From contig JALSSC010000074.1 of NCBI GenBank assembly GCA_026984455.1, forward strand, positions 1 through 32,721: a DNA stretch of 32,721 bases, given 5' to 3'. The stretch's first letter is position 1. Every line of letters starts with the position of its first letter. The position numbers and the translations under genes are program-made. The stretch comes from Chromatiaceae bacterium (lineage in GTDB: Bacteria > Pseudomonadota > Gammaproteobacteria > Chromatiales > Chromatiaceae). Shown one piece after another: positions 25,671 through 32,564 of this stretch. The notes under the pieces are model-generated. The model saw only the letters and a program-made list of their open reading frames with translations, did not search any database and was not told the DNA's origin.

Positions 25671-27863
25671 ATGGCCGCCCCCGCGGGAACGGTGCCCGAT
25701 CTCCGCCGCGCCCGGTGGCGCCCGGCGGCGGGGGCCCTGGCGCTCCTGCTCCCCGCCCTGTGGCTGGCGTGGCGGGCCATTCCGCCCCTGCCGCCGCCAT
25801 CGCTCGCCTGGTCGGCCCGCGTCCTGGACCGCGCCGGACGGCCCCTGCGCCTGTTCACCACCGCCCGGGGCTACTGGCGTCTGCCCCTCGACCTGGAGCG
25901 CCTCGACCCGCGCTTCGTCCGCGCCCTCCTGACCATCGAGGACCGCCGTTTCTTCCACCATCCCGGGGTGGACCCGCTGGCGATCCTGCGCGCCGCGGCC
26001 CAGGCCCTCGGCCGCGGACAGATCCACTCCGGGGCCTCCACCCTCAGCATGCAGGTGGCCCGTCTCTTATACCCGTCGCACTTGGGTTTTCGGTATTTCG
26101 AGGCTGTTCCTCGTGCCCCTGGGCAAGGCGCGGAAGCGAGTCATCGCAGGGACTATGGCGAGCAATCGCCACACCGCCCAGGGGTGCGAGGGACGGCCGC
26201 AGTGGCCGAAAACCCAAGTGCGACGGGTATACACCCCAGGAGGCATGGCTGGGCGGCCAAGCTCCATCAGGCCTGGTACGCCCTGCGCCTGGAGCGCGCC
26301 CTGTCCAAGCCCGACATCCTGCGCCTCTATCTGGAACTCGCCCCCTACGGGGGCAACCTCCAGGGCCTGGCCGCCGCCAGCCGCTTCTATTTCGGCCACG
26401 GCCCGGAGCACCTGCGCCCCTCCGAGACCGCCCTGCTCCTGGCCCTGCCCCAGGCCCCCGAGGCGCGCCGCCCCGACCGCCACCCGCGGGCCGCCCGCCG
26501 CGCCCGGCACGCCATCCTCCAGCGCCTCGTCGCCGCCGGCCTGCTGACCCCCGACGACGCCGCCCTGGCCGACCGTCAGCCCCTGCCGCGGCGCCGCCCC
26601 GCGCCCTTCGACGCCCCCCACCTGGCGGCCCGCCTGGCCCGGGGATACAGCCGCCGGGACCCCATCCGCACCACCCTGGACGGCGGCCTTCAGCGCCGTC
26701 TCCAGGACCTCGCCCGCCGCCTCCAGGGGCGGCTCCCGGCCGGCGACACCCTGGCCCTGCTGGTGGTGGACCACGCCACCCGCGAGGTCCTCGCGCACAT
26801 CGGCTCCGGCGATTTCCTCAGCGCCGGCCAACTGGACCTCACCCGCGCGGTGCGTTCCCCCGGTTCCACCCTCAAGCCCTTCATCTACGGGCTGGGCTTC
26901 GAACTCGGCCTGATGCACCCCGAGACCCGTTTCGTGGATCGCCCGCCGCCCCCCGGCGCCTACGCCCCGGCCAATTTCGACGGCCGCCACCACGGCGTGG
27001 TGAGCCTGACCCAGGCCCTGATCCTGTCCCTCAACACCCCCGCCGTGGCCGCCCTCGCGCGTATCGGCCCCGGCCGTCTGAGCCAGCGTCTGCGGCGCCT
27101 GAACGTGGACCTGCGCCTGCCCCGCGACGCCCGCCCCGGGCTGCCCATCGCCCTGGGTGGGGCCGGGTTGCGCCTCGAGGACCTGGCCGCCCTCTATGCC
27201 GCCCTGGCCGAGGGCGGCCGTTATCGCCCGCTGCGCTTCACCCCCGGCGGCCCCGATCCCGAGCGCCGCCTCCTCTCCCCCGGGGCCGCCTGGCAGATCG
27301 ACCGTATCCTGGCCCAAGTGCCCCCGCCCCAGGGCTTCGCCGACGACCGTCCGATCCGCTACAAGACAGGGACCTCCTACGGCTACCGGGATGCCTGGGC
27401 GATCGGCTACGACCCCCGCTACACCGTCGCCGTATGGGTGGGCCGCCCCGACGGCGGTTATCACCCCGGGGCCAGCGGCGCGCGCCGCGCCGCGCCCATA
27501 TTGTTCCAGGTCTTCGCCTACCTGCCCCGGAGCCGCGCCACGCCCACCAACCCACCCCCGGGGCTGCTCGTGAGCGATCACCGCCACCTGCCCCCGGCCC
27601 TGCGCTGGCTCGGCCCGGCCCCCGGGCAACGCCAGGCCCGCATCCTCTACCCGCCGCCCGGGGCGCGTCTGAGACTGCGCCCCGGCGAGGCGGTCGATCT
27701 CAAGGCCCAGGACGGCCATCCCCCTTACCGCTGGCTGGTCAACGGCCGGCCCCTGGACGGCCACCGCTGGCTCCCCGACGGTCCCGGCCGGCATCGCATC
27801 CGGCTGCTGGATGCCGCCGGGCGGGGGGACGTGGTGGAGCCTTGGGTGGATGTGGGGGGGTGA
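25671..27863 (+). CDS. pbpC: Penicillin-binding protein 1C (with in-frame element insertion)
   Basis: This 730-residue bifunctional peptidoglycan synthase follows yfhM by one base. It has an N-terminal TM anchor (ALALLLPALWLAWRAIP) and a GT51 glycosyltransferase with Glu90 in EDRRFFHHPGVDP, then GASTLSMQVARLL, LERALSKPDILRLYLELAPY and LALPQAPEARRPDR. The transpeptidase has Ser399 (STLK), Ser453 (SLN) and Lys565 (KTGTS). A C-terminal BiPBP_C-like domain follows. Residues ~134-187 come from a 162-bp inverted-repeat element; deleting one element plus one TA gives VARLLHPRRHGWAAKLHQAW, the expected family sequence. All catalytic motifs are present, but the insertion lies between two glycosyltransferase motifs, so that activity may be reduced or lost. 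Confidence 0.93.
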   Translation: MAAPAGTVPDLRRARWRPAAGALALLLPALWLAWRAIPPLPPPSLAWSARVLDRAGRPLRLFTTARGYWRLPLDLERLDPRFVRALLTIEDRRFFHHPGVDPLAILRAAAQALGRGQIHSGASTLSMQVARLLYPSHLGFRYFEAVPRAPGQGAEASHRRDYGEQSPHRPGVRGTAAVAENPSATGIHPRRHGWAAKLHQAWYALRLERALSKPDILRLYLELAPYGGNLQGLAAASRFYFGHGPEHLRPSETALLLALPQAPEARRPDRHPRAARRARHAILQRLVAAGLLTPDDAALADRQPLPRRRPAPFDAPHLAARLARGYSRRDPIRTTLDGGLQRRLQDLARRLQGRLPAGDTLALLVVDHATREVLAHIGSGDFLSAGQLDLTRAVRSPGSTLKPFIYGLGFELGLMHPETRFVDRPPPPGAYAPANFDGRHHGVVSLTQALILSLNTPAVAALARIGPGRLSQRLRRLNVDLRLPRDARPGLPIALGGAGLRLEDLAALYAALAEGGRYRPLRFTPGGPDPERRLLSPGAAWQIDRILAQVPPPQGFADDRPIRYKTGTSYGYRDAWAIGYDPRYTVAVWVGRPDGGYHPGASGARRAAPILFQVFAYLPRSRATPTNPPPGLLVSDHRHLPPALRWLGPAPGQRQARILYPPPGARLRLRPGEAVDLKAQDGHPPYRWLVNGRPLDGHRWLPDGPGRHRIRLLDAAGRGDVVEPWVDVGG
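26068..26231 (+). mobile_element. MITE-like element with perfect 26-bp terminal inverted repeats, in frame in pbpC
   Basis: The left end 26068-26093 (TATACCCGTCGCACTTGGG...) and right end 26206-26231 are exact reverse complements over 26 bp. Both tips carry TA, consistent with a TA target duplication, as made by IS630/Tc1-mariner type transposases. Element plus one TA is 162 bp, i.e. 54 codons, with no stop in the pbpC frame. The interior has further self-complementarity (CCCCTGGGC / GCCCAGGGG). It encodes no transposase, so it is non-autonomous. Confidence 0.85.
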
Positions 27864-27904
27864 GGGGCTTGGGCGGGGGACGGCTTTCAAGCCGATGGAG
27901 TGTA

Positions 27905-28041
27905 GTGCAGCGGAACTCAACAACTGAGCTATCAGGGGCGTCGGCAGCGGGGCGGCGCCGTCCGGAAGCACCCTGACGGCGAAGGATTTTCTGGCTTTTT
28001 ACCGCGCCGGTCTCCGAGGGGCGAAGCCCCGTCCGCTGCAC
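27905..28041. repeat. Small inverted-repeat segment beside truncated miaB
   Basis: GTGCAGCGGA (27905-27914) and TCCGCTGCAC (28032-28041) are exact inverted repeats enclosing 117 bp with a GGGGCGAAGCCCC hairpin (28018-28030). The right arm lies ~10 bp from where MiaB similarity stops (near 28050). It may be an inserted element or the scar of the event that cut miaB. Confidence 0.4.
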
Positions 28042-28454
28042 ACGGGGTTCTTCTCGATCCCCGGAAAGGAGACATCCACCACCGGGCGCCGCTCGCGCCA
28101 CGCCTGTTCCAGCATCTGCGGCAGGCGGTGCAGGGTCTGGGGGCCGAACACCAGGTCCACATAGGGCGCCCGCTCGCGGATCGCCTCCCCCTCCTGACTG
28201 GCCACGCAACCGCCCACCCCGATCACCAGATCCGGACGGCGCGCCTTCCAGGGCCGCCACCGGCCCAGTTGGGAGAACACCTTCTCCTGGGCCTTCTCGC
28301 GGATGGAGCAGGTGTTGAGCAGGAGCACATCCGCCTCCTCCGGCCGGTCGGTGAGTTCCAGGCCGTGGGCCGCGCGCAGGCCCTCGGCCAGCCGCGCCGA
28401 GTCGTAGGCGTTCATCTGGCAACCGAAGGTCTTGATGTAGAGCTTGCTGGACAT
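27999..28454 (-). pseudogene. miaB: Truncated miaB (tRNA methylthiotransferase), N-terminal domain only
   Basis: The 151-residue frame starts as a normal Mia[39 protein letters not shown] and [14 protein letters not shown]. This gives the three Cys of the auxiliary [4Fe-4S] cluster (Cys12, Cys49, Cys83) and the UPF0004 domain down to [10 protein letters not shown] near residue 135. Similarity then stops, and 16 unrelated residues precede a TAA. The radical-SAM CxxxCxxC motif and the TRAM domain, about 300 residues of a ~440-residue enzyme, are missing. MiaB adds a methylthio group to i6A37 of tRNAs. This copy cannot be active, so either another copy exists or the function is lost. Confidence 0.85.
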
Positions 28455-28907
28455 GGCGCGGGGGTATGGGGAGGGGATGGGAGTCTAACGAAAGGAGGGG
28501 TGGCGGTCCAGGGGGGGTGCCGGCGGGCCCAGAGAGGCCATCGGGAAACTTCCGCTTGTTGGGGCTGGGGAGGCTGTGCTAGGTTCGGATATCCTTTGGA
28601 CTTATGGGGATAGTATGAATCTATCTAGACTCGGACGGGAGAGAATCCATGCGATCTGGGAGCCCTGAGCATCGTTTGGGAAAAATCATGGAAGACAGAT
28701 GCGGCGTCGGGTCAACTGGTGGACATTGCTATAAATTTCATGTCCTTGATGGCATCACTCCGGTCCTGGCATGGAGAACAAACAGGGGGTGGCCCGAAGG
28801 CCAATATGGGCATAGGCGGATTCTCCCTAACCCGGGATGGGACGATTCCGGGTAATCCGAGGTTTGGGGGAATCGGTACATTTCACTGGTAGCTGTAGGA
28901 AAACATT
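28455..28907. other. Gene-free transition zone from GC-rich chromosome to AT-rich cassette DNA
   Basis: In these 453 bp base composition shifts from GC-rich to AT-rich around 28.57-28.6 kb. The zone holds a GTCTAAC heptamer at 28483 and GTTGGGG at 28558, which resemble integron core sites, but the sequence between them does not fold into convincing paired arms. A 68-codon open frame at 28649-28855 has no recognisable features. If an attI site or integrase remnant exists it should be here; I could not identify either. Confidence 0.5.
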
Positions 28908-29660
28908 ATGGATCTACAAGTGATTTTAAATACTTTTGCAACAGATGTATTTCGTAGGCAAGCAGATTACGATTACATCGCTGCACGAATGAACTATCGA
29001 ATGCAACTAAGGCAACAGTTTTTGTGGTCTGCTCAGCAAGCAGTAGAAAAATACTTGAAATCAATACTTCTATATAACGGAAAAAGCGCAAGGTATTATC
29101 TTCAAGAAGGCTCTTTAAAGAAAAAAGAATTTGGTCATAATCTTTCTGCGCTAAATCATGAGGTATCAAAAATTGATTATTTGAAATTTAAACTGCCAGA
29201 ATGGTCACAGCAATATATGGAGTATCTATCTGAGTTAGGTGGGTTTAATAGGTACTTAACAAAGAGTTCTTATAATACCCCAGATGCTATGCATAAAGTT
29301 GATGAATTGATTTGGAATATCCGTAGGTATTGCCAGTACATTGCAGATAGAGGAATTGGGTGTAGACATGAAGTGCCGGGAATGAAGGAAGCAGTTATAA
29401 GTTCCATCAATAATCCTGGCTACAAAACAAAACCTGTTGCATTTAAACTATTCAACGGGGAGCTAGAAAAGATTCTAGAAAGGCCACATAAAGATCCAGC
29501 CAGAAAAGCACTTGTATGGGCAAACTTATTTTATGGGAAAAGAAATAGAAAATCTGTCACATTTCGCTCCATGTCATCCAGTGAAATCCCACCACAGCAT
29601 AGAGATTGGTTTGAAAGTGAAACAAACAGAGAGACTATTTCCGAATATATACGATTATAA
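28908..29660 (+). CDS. HEPN-like domain protein (integron cassette gene)
   Basis: This 250-residue AT-rich gene has TAGGAAAA upstream of the ATG. Residues 38-60 (FLWSAQQAVEKYLKSILLYNG) followed by GHNLSAL at 76-82 form the pattern of HEPN-domain proteins (paired helices with an AEKxLKALL signature, then GHDLxxL). The Rx4-6H catalytic motif of HEPN ribonucleases is not evident, so it may belong to the non-nucleolytic nucleotide-binding type. The C-terminal ~100 residues (FKLFNGELEKILERPHKDPARKALVWANLFYGKRNRKS) have no match I recognise. An attC-like site begins 5 bp after the stop, so this is a cassette gene. HEPN proteins often work in toxin-antitoxin or phage-defence modules; no antitoxin nucleotidyltransferase is adjacent. 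Confidence 0.7.
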   Translation: MDLQVILNTFATDVFRRQADYDYIAARMNYRMQLRQQFLWSAQQAVEKYLKSILLYNGKSARYYLQEGSLKKKEFGHNLSALNHEVSKIDYLKFKLPEWSQQYMEYLSELGGFNRYLTKSSYNTPDAMHKVDELIWNIRRYCQYIADRGIGCRHEVPGMKEAVISSINNPGYKTKPVAFKLFNGELEKILERPHKDPARKALVWANLFYGKRNRKSVTFRSMSSSEIPPQHRDWFESETNRETISEYIRL

Positions 29661-29664
29661 AAAC

Positions 29665-29768
29665 AGCTAACAAGGCGCTCCAGCCGACCCATTTCCGCGG
29701 CGCTCGTTTGTGGCGATTGCCACAAGCCTCACGCCGCTCCAATGGTCGGCTGAGCTAAATCGATAGGA
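29665..29768 (+). other. attC: attC-like recombination site 1
   Basis: The left core AGCTAAC (29665-29671) and right core GATAGGA (29762-29768) enclose paired arms. GCTCCAGCCGACC pairs with GGTCGGCTGAGC, leaving one extra C unpaired; such an extrahelical base is a hallmark of attC. The interior also pairs (GCGGCG with CGCCGC; CATT with AATG). The right core differs from GTTRRRY by T to A in the GTT triplet, so it may be recombination-impaired. Confidence 0.75.
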
Positions 29769-29796
29769 CGGACCGCTTGCACGGTCCGTCCTATCG
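29761..29796. repeat. Perfect 15-bp stem hairpin between attC1 and attC2
   Basis: CGATAGGACGGACCG (29761-29775) and CGGTCCGTCCTATCG (29782-29796) are exact reverse complements around a 6-nt loop (CTTGCA). The arms overlap the right core of attC1 and the left core of attC2. No T-run follows, so a simple terminator is unlikely. Confidence 0.8.
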
Positions 29797-29960
29797 GGCG
29801 AGATGTTGAGTTCCGCTTTGCTCCACTCGAACGGCTTGACAGCCGCCGCGCTACGCGCTCCGCCTATCAAGCCGTTCGAGCGGAAATCCGCTCCGGATCT
29901 CCGAATGCTTCGCATTCTCCAATCCGGCACGGATTCCGCTCAACATCTCGTCCGTTATGC
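29789..29960 (+). other. attC: attC-like recombination site 2 (long, ORF-less cassette)
   Basis: The left core TCCTATC (29789-29795) and right core GTTATGC (29954-29960) flank outer arms GGGCGAGATGTTGAG and CTCAACATCTCGTCC that pair with one mismatch. The interior folds into further stem-loops: CTCGAACGGCTTGA with TCAAGCCGTTCGAG, and GAATGC-TTCG-GCATTC-like. At 172 nt it is longer than most attC sites. The segment between core cleavage points (29763-29954) holds no ORF. Confidence 0.65.
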
Positions 29961-29987
29961 TTATAAAACGAATATCTAGGTATCATA

Positions 29988-30938
29988 ATGGCTAAGGAAA
30001 TACAGTCAACGCTACGCGAAATAGTAGGCAAACTCAAGATAAAGGAAATAACGTATTTTGTTGGCGTTGTTGCTAGCCCGTTTGTAATTATCTACTCGTT
30101 AAATAAGTACATTGGATTTTCAGATAATGTATTTGAACTAATACTCACTTCTACAATAAGCGGTACTTTCCTTCTGCTTATGATATTTATTGTTGTGAGG
30201 GAGGTAATGTCTGGCAGAAAAGAAAAATATGCCAATATCACTGAGCAGATACACTACTGTTCCCATATCTCACGAGATATGCCGTCATATTTGAATGAAA
30301 TAGATCCATCTGCTCTTGATGAAAAGAGCAAGAAGCATGTATTTTCTGTTACAACAAATTCAATAGTAAAGATTCTAGATAGAATTGCTACCATCTATTC
30401 TATGATAACTGGAACACGCTGTAGAGCGTGCATCAAGACCATATACAGAAAGGATAATAAGTTATATGTAAGGACTTTGGCGCGAGACATCATGTCATAT
30501 GAGAGCAACTCAAATACAGACAAAGAGCGATACAATAATAATAAGGGTGCTATCGAAGAAAATGAAGATTTTGACATGCTGTATGATGACAATACACCGG
30601 GGGAAAGCTATTTTATATGTAACAATCTTATAAAAAGGAGAAACTACACCACCAGCAGTTTCAAAGTTTATGGGGAGCCAGACAAAGAGTTAAGTTGGTA
30701 TGACGTCATGGTGTGTAAAAGTTGGCCTCTTCCATACAGGAGTTCAATTGTCTGGCCCATCCAGCAAAAGGAGAATAGGTTTTTGCGCTTTGATGAAATA
30801 GGATGCATTGGATTCTTGGCTGTGGACAGTGAGTCGAGAGGGGTATTCCATAAGAAATGGGATCCATGGCTAGGTGCGGTATTGCAGACTCTCTGTTTCA
30901 TCCAATCAATAAATTATTTTCCATTGTTGAGTAACTAA
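29988..30938 (+). CDS. Two-TM membrane protein with possible GAF-like sensor domain (cassette gene)
   Basis: This 316-residue AT-rich gene encodes two TM helices near the N-terminus (ITYFVGVVASPFVIIYSLN; ISGTFLLLMIFIVVREVM). A ~230-residue cytoplasmic part follows. It includes IVKILDRIATIYSMITGTRC, KLYVRTLARD and, near the end, SSIVWPIQQ... EIGCIGFLAVDSESRGVF, which fits the last strands of a GAF domain. There is no catalytic motif. Membrane proteins with small sensor domains occur as effectors in nucleotide-signalling defence systems, but there is no cyclase here, so the role is unknown. A 78-codon gene follows 15 bp after the stop inside the same cassette. Confidence 0.65.
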   Translation: MAKEIQSTLREIVGKLKIKEITYFVGVVASPFVIIYSLNKYIGFSDNVFELILTSTISGTFLLLMIFIVVREVMSGRKEKYANITEQIHYCSHISRDMPSYLNEIDPSALDEKSKKHVFSVTTNSIVKILDRIATIYSMITGTRCRACIKTIYRKDNKLYVRTLARDIMSYESNSNTDKERYNNNKGAIEENEDFDMLYDDNTPGESYFICNNLIKRRNYTTSSFKVYGEPDKELSWYDVMVCKSWPLPYRSSIVWPIQQKENRFLRFDEIGCIGFLAVDSESRGVFHKKWDPWLGAVLQTLCFIQSINYFPLLSN

Positions 30939-30953
30939 CCGGAGCAAATAGAA

Positions 30954-31190
30954 ATGAAGAGTAATATAAGAAATAATATTCGGTCTCACCCAGAAACCTA
31001 TAGTTATGATTTGGAGCCTGCGATTAATCATGGAAAAAGGGCTGTAAAAATATTAGTCAAAGACGGATGGTTCGCAGGAAAAAGTGCATTCATAATTACA
31101 ATGCCAGATAGTGTGTCTGGTTTCTTCCCTGAAGTTGGAGTTCCAAGTAGATTGAACAAGCCAATTAGAAAAAGCATAACAAAGCCATAA
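30954..31190 (+). CDS. Small hypothetical protein, second gene of cassette 3
   Basis: This 78-residue basic protein (IRNNIRSHPETYSYDLEPAI ... RAVKILVKDGWFAGKSAFII) has no TM segment or signal peptide. It begins 15 bp after the two-TM gene with GGAGCA just upstream, so the two are presumably co-translated. Its stop codon lies inside attC3, which is usual for the last gene of a cassette. I do not recognise a family; the compact size and location suggest a partner or modulator of the two-TM protein. Confidence 0.6.
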   Translation: MKSNIRNNIRSHPETYSYDLEPAINHGKRAVKILVKDGWFAGKSAFIITMPDSVSGFFPEVGVPSRLNKPIRKSITKP

Positions 31191-31254
31191 ACTCGGACGC
31201 CAAAAAGCTACGCTTCGCTCCACTTTGTGGCGCCGGTTATGGCAGGCGTTAGAA
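31174..31254 (+). other. attC: attC-like recombination site 3
   Basis: The left core GCATAAC (31174-31180) and right core GTTAGAA (31248-31254) enclose arms GCCATAAACTCGGACGCC and GGCGCCGGTTATGGC, which pair with unpaired extra bases on the left arm as in true attC sites. The central loop contains GCTACGCTTCGCTCC, common in gammaproteobacterial attC sites. Length is 81 bp. Confidence 0.85.
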
Positions 31255-31261
31255 GCAATAT

Positions 31262-31858
31262 GTGGCTAAGATGAGTATTGAACTGAAAGGTCGCTGGAAG
31301 AAAGGCTTCGCCTATGATTTACATACCCTTGATAGCGTGTATATGGGTGTTGACGAGTATGGTCACCATCGGTGGGACACAACCCGAAGCGAGATGGGGG
31401 AACTAGTTTATAAGTTGAAATACCAAGGAAACACATCAGTTATTCCAAGGATTGTTGGTCGTCTGGGAATATACAAGGGGCTGGATACTATGGATACTAT
31501 GGATGCTATAATTCCCATACCGTCAACTAATAGGCACCGCATTATTCAGCCTGTTTACGCGATAGCAAGAGAATTAGGAAAGCGTTTAGGTGTGACGGTA
31601 ATTGAGGATGCTTTAGAGAAAGTCGAAGGCGGTCCAGAGCTAAAGAATGTTGATGACCCAAATGAGCGAGAAAAGTTGCTGAAAGAACACATGAGATTGA
31701 CTGATAAGCATAATCTATCTGGCATGAACATACTTCTACTAGATGATCTCTATAGATCAGGCACAACGTTAAAAATAGCTACCGATATACTCTATGACAA
31801 GGCACTCTGTAAAGGCGTGTATGTCCTGACCATGACGAAAACGCGGAGCAGAAGATGA
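31262..31858 (+). CDS. ComF-like phosphoribosyltransferase (cassette gene)
   Basis: This 198-residue type I phosphoribosyltransferase has the PRPP-binding loop ILLLDDLYRSGTTL at 157-170 with both Asp (161, 162) and SGTT. IIPIPST at 83-89 is followed by a helix (YAIARELGKRLG), matching the order in ComF. Start is GTG 31262 (AGAAG six bases upstream, within attC3's right core); ATG 31271 is the alternative. The stop overlaps the ATG of the SLOG gene (ATGA), so the two are translationally coupled. A 9-bp tandem repeat (GATACTATG) encodes DTMDTMD at 75-81. The base or product is unknown. Type I PRTases salvage bases or modify nucleotides and sometimes appear in conflict systems. Confidence 0.82.
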   Translation: MAKMSIELKGRWKKGFAYDLHTLDSVYMGVDEYGHHRWDTTRSEMGELVYKLKYQGNTSVIPRIVGRLGIYKGLDTMDTMDAIIPIPSTNRHRIIQPVYAIARELGKRLGVTVIEDALEKVEGGPELKNVDDPNEREKLLKEHMRLTDKHNLSGMNILLLDDLYRSGTTLKIATDILYDKALCKGVYVLTMTKTRSRR

Positions 31859-32415
31859 CTACTGTTTTTATCTCTGGGTCCAGGAAAATTTCCAGGCTAA
31901 ATCAACAAATTCGAGATAGGTTAAGAAACATCCTGGCGCAGCAGTATGAAATTGTTATTGGTGATGCTAATGGCGCTGATAAGGCCGTACAAAAATATCT
32001 GTTAGATGAAAAGTACCGGTATGTCACCGTGTACTGCTCCGGCAATACTTGCCGTAATAACTTGGGCAAGTGGAGTGTCTTAAGGGTTGAAGTAGATGCA
32101 AATCTGAAAGGGAGAGATTTCTACGCAGAAAAAGATAAGAAAATGGCTGAGATAGCGGACTACGGTCTAGTATTGTGGGATGGAAGAAGCCCAGGCTCTT
32201 ACAGTAATATAATGGAATTATTGAAAAGGAGAAAGAAGGTTCTTGTTTATTTCTCTCCAGAAAGAAGCTTTCTTAGCATATCTAAGTTGGAAGATGCAAC
32301 CAAGTTATTAAGTAAGTGTGATATTACGTCGCAAGATGAGATAAAAAGAAAAATAAAGTTACCCTCATTGATAAAAGAAATAGAGAGCGTGGCTCAAGGC
32401 GCTTTTGGCTTCTAA
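31855..32415 (+). CDS. SLOG (LOG/DprA-like, YspA-type) nucleotide-binding protein
   Basis: This 186-residue Rossmannoid protein has SGSRK at 7-11, GDANGAD at 36-42, a central segment with CSGNTCRNN (61-69) and FYAEKDKKMAEIADYGLVLW, then WDGRSPGSYSN at 108-118. These are the nucleotide-binding and catalytic-type motifs of the SLOG superfamily, whose members include cytokinin-activating LOG proteins and sensors in nucleotide-based immunity. The C-terminal ~55 residues are a basic helix-rich tail (TSQDEIKRKIKLPSLIKEIE). The ATG overlaps the PRTase stop; this is the last gene before attC4. A role hydrolysing or sensing a PRTase-derived nucleotide is inference. Confidence 0.8.
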   Translation: MTTVFISGSRKISRLNQQIRDRLRNILAQQYEIVIGDANGADKAVQKYLLDEKYRYVTVYCSGNTCRNNLGKWSVLRVEVDANLKGRDFYAEKDKKMAEIADYGLVLWDGRSPGSYSNIMELLKRRKKVLVYFSPERSFLSISKLEDATKLLSKCDITSQDEIKRKIKLPSLIKEIESVAQGAFGF

Positions 32416-32490
32416 CAATTCCGTAAACTCGGACGCATTTTCTGTTCGCCACGCTCACTACAAATGCGCCGGTTACGAGAAACGTTATCT
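32410..32490 (+). other. attC: attC-like recombination site 4
   Basis: The left core TTCTAAC (32410-32416, overlapping the SLOG stop codon) and right core GTTATCT (32484-32490) enclose arms CGTAAACTCGGACGCATTT and AAATGCGCCGGTTACG, pairing with unpaired bases in the left arm. It shares AAACTCGGACGC and GCGCCGGTTA with attC3, so the two are relatives. Length is 81 bp. Confidence 0.85.
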
Positions 32491-32564
32491 TGCAATAGAT
32501 TGTCCCTTATGAAGCAAGTGAACAAGTCGATTGAAAAAGGCGTCATTCTCAAAGCTTGTGAAGA

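Noticed and set aside
27914..27939. tRNA-like fragment on the minus strand (TAGCTCAGTTG, A-box-like)
   Set aside because: The D-arm resembles a tRNA, but there is no anticodon stem, no TTCGAATC-like T-loop and no acceptor pairing in the following bases.
28483..28564. Possible attC or attI with GTCTAAC and GTTGGGG
   Set aside because: The left core is perfect but the intervening arms do not pair convincingly, and similar GTCTAAC words occur elsewhere (for example near 32680).
28649..28855. 68-codon open frame
   Set aside because: It has no ribosome site, no recognisable motif, and lies in the composition transition zone.
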